Shown piece by piece: positions 48,933 to 49,377 of a stretch of DNA of 49,377 nt (the stretch's first letter is position 1; every line of letters begins with the position of its first letter). The notes under the pieces are model-generated. The model was not told the origin of the DNA. It made no database searches and saw only the letters and a list, made by a program, of their open reading frames with translations. The DNA comes from Bacteroidales bacterium (lineage in GTDB: Bacteria; Bacteroidota; Bacteroidia; Bacteroidales; CAIWKO01). The stretch spans positions 1-49,377 of the forward strand of contig JAGNBV010000013.1 of NCBI GenBank assembly GCA_018004645.1, in the 5' to 3' direction. The position numbers and the translations under genes were made by a program.

Positions 48933-49262
48933 TTATTCTTTTATAAATATTTTTCTCAAAACCTCACCGCCGGTATTTGCTTTTACCATATAAACCCCTC
49001 TTGACAGATCTCCCAGTTCGATGGTTATCTCTTTCTCATTATTATAGATTGTCTTAACAACTTGCCCATCGATATTTATAATTTCCAGTTTAACTTTTTG
49101 TGGAATAAAGATATTAATATGGTCCCTTGCTGGGTTCGGAAAAATATCGATTTTGTTTTCTATCTGATTTTCATTTATTGCTGCTGTTGATGGGGTGTAT
49201 TCCCAGAGTTCATCGGTCAGGCCTCCTGCATCAGGGGCATAACCTGTACCTATATAGTCGCT
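48933..49262 (-). pseudogene. 3' fragment of a kelch-type T9SS type A protein
   Basis: The frame gives the end of a kelch-like blade (YIGTGYAPD ... ELWEYTPS), a short linker and a type A sorting domain (IDIFPNPARDHINIFIP ... GVYMVKANTGGEVLRKIFIK). Full-length members of this type run to several hundred residues with a signal peptide; here only about 110 codons remain. The similarity stops near 49262, although an ATG at 49283 keeps the frame open for seven unrelated codons. With no signal peptide the product could not reach T9SS. The break probably marks the end of an inserted or rearranged segment to the right. Confidence 0.75.
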
Positions 49263-49311
49263 CCTTAAAATAGTTATAAACAATTGAATGTCAATAACAT
49301 GTAGTAATTTT

Positions 49312-49345
49312 TTTGTATTTATATTTGCAGGAATTTGTACCTTTA
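49312..49345 (+). promoter_or_regulatory. Promoter of the gene at the right edge
   Basis: TTTG at 49312-49315, a 22-bp spacer and TACCTTTA at 49338-49345 form a near-consensus Bacteroidota promoter reading +. Its transcript would start about 15-20 nt before the ATG at 49367. Confidence 0.5.
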
Positions 49346-49365
49346 TAGCATAAAAACCTGCAAAT
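49323..49365. repeat. 9-bp inverted repeat around the right-edge promoter
   Basis: ATTTGCAGG at 49323-49331 and CCTGCAAAT at 49357-49365 are perfect inverted copies 25 bp apart. They enclose the -7 element and end one base before the start codon, as an operator pair or a leader hairpin would. Confidence 0.55.
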
Positions 49366-49366
49366 T

Positions 49367-49377
49367 ATGATGGGAAA
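49367..49377 (+). CDS. First codons of a gene cut by the right edge
   Basis: ATG ATG GGA AA follows a good promoter and an inverted repeat. The beheaded kelch gene on its left suggests that this unit arrived by insertion, perhaps as a transposase gene, but eleven bases cannot show that. Confidence 0.35.

Noticed and set aside
48636..49004. Plus-strand open frame of 122 codons
   Set aside because: It overlaps the T9SS tail fragment antisense and has unnatural composition with no motif.

Overview
The window reads as chromosomal DNA of a Bacteroidota bacterium, probably Bacteroidales or a near relative. Proteins carry type IX secretion (T9SS) type A tails or gliding-motility-type (type B) C-terminal domains. 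A PorZ-like T9SS component is encoded, LysRS has the C-terminal extension usual in this phylum, and several genes are preceded by the TAnnTTTG -7 element with no obvious Shine-Dalgarno. No rRNA, tRNA or CRISPR array was seen.

Layout. 1-1805 is the start of a TetR-regulated efflux operon (tetR, then a TolC-type gene cut by the left edge). 1877-6455 holds lipB, lysS, a radical SAM gene with a TTG start and a small lipoprotein. 6630-7740 is an ECF sigma factor overlapping a four-helix membrane protein. 7741-8496 is a gene-free block of two tandem repeat families in front of polA, which is itself followed by 21-bp repeats. 11537-13245 is an AT-rich pair of secreted-protein genes beside a beheaded remnant of a DOPA-dioxygenase-like gene. 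13441-20618 is a minus-strand run alaS-porZ-recO-aldehyde dehydrogenase. 20812-32990 is mostly housekeeping: M23 peptidase, YfhO-type protein, NlpC/P60 peptidase, amino acid permease, dxs, asnS, rpoN, a PAP2-like membrane protein and a beta-barrel protein.

33366-45964 is a surface-protein region. Two giant T9SS type B proteins are tandem paralogues, in register over about 2.3 kb at a constant 3,527-bp offset. They are followed by a modular M4 metallopeptidase whose propeptide is interrupted by an in-frame TAG.

The most interesting locus is 46115-48459 on the minus strand: a DnaB-family helicase gene without the DnaB N-terminal domain, then a short structured non-coding segment, then a reverse transcriptase with retron hallmarks (NAxxH, YADD, VTG). 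The 160-nt segment has the architecture of a retron msr-msd: a perfect 9-bp a1/a2 pair at its ends, two small hairpins, and a 15-bp msd stem with one bulge. Seven bases separate the helicase stop from a1 and twelve separate a2 from the RT start, so this looks like one transcription unit. I do not recognise a DnaB-like helicase as a described retron partner. To its right lies a truncated kelch/T9SS gene fragment, and at the right edge the promoter and first codons of another gene, possibly a transposase.
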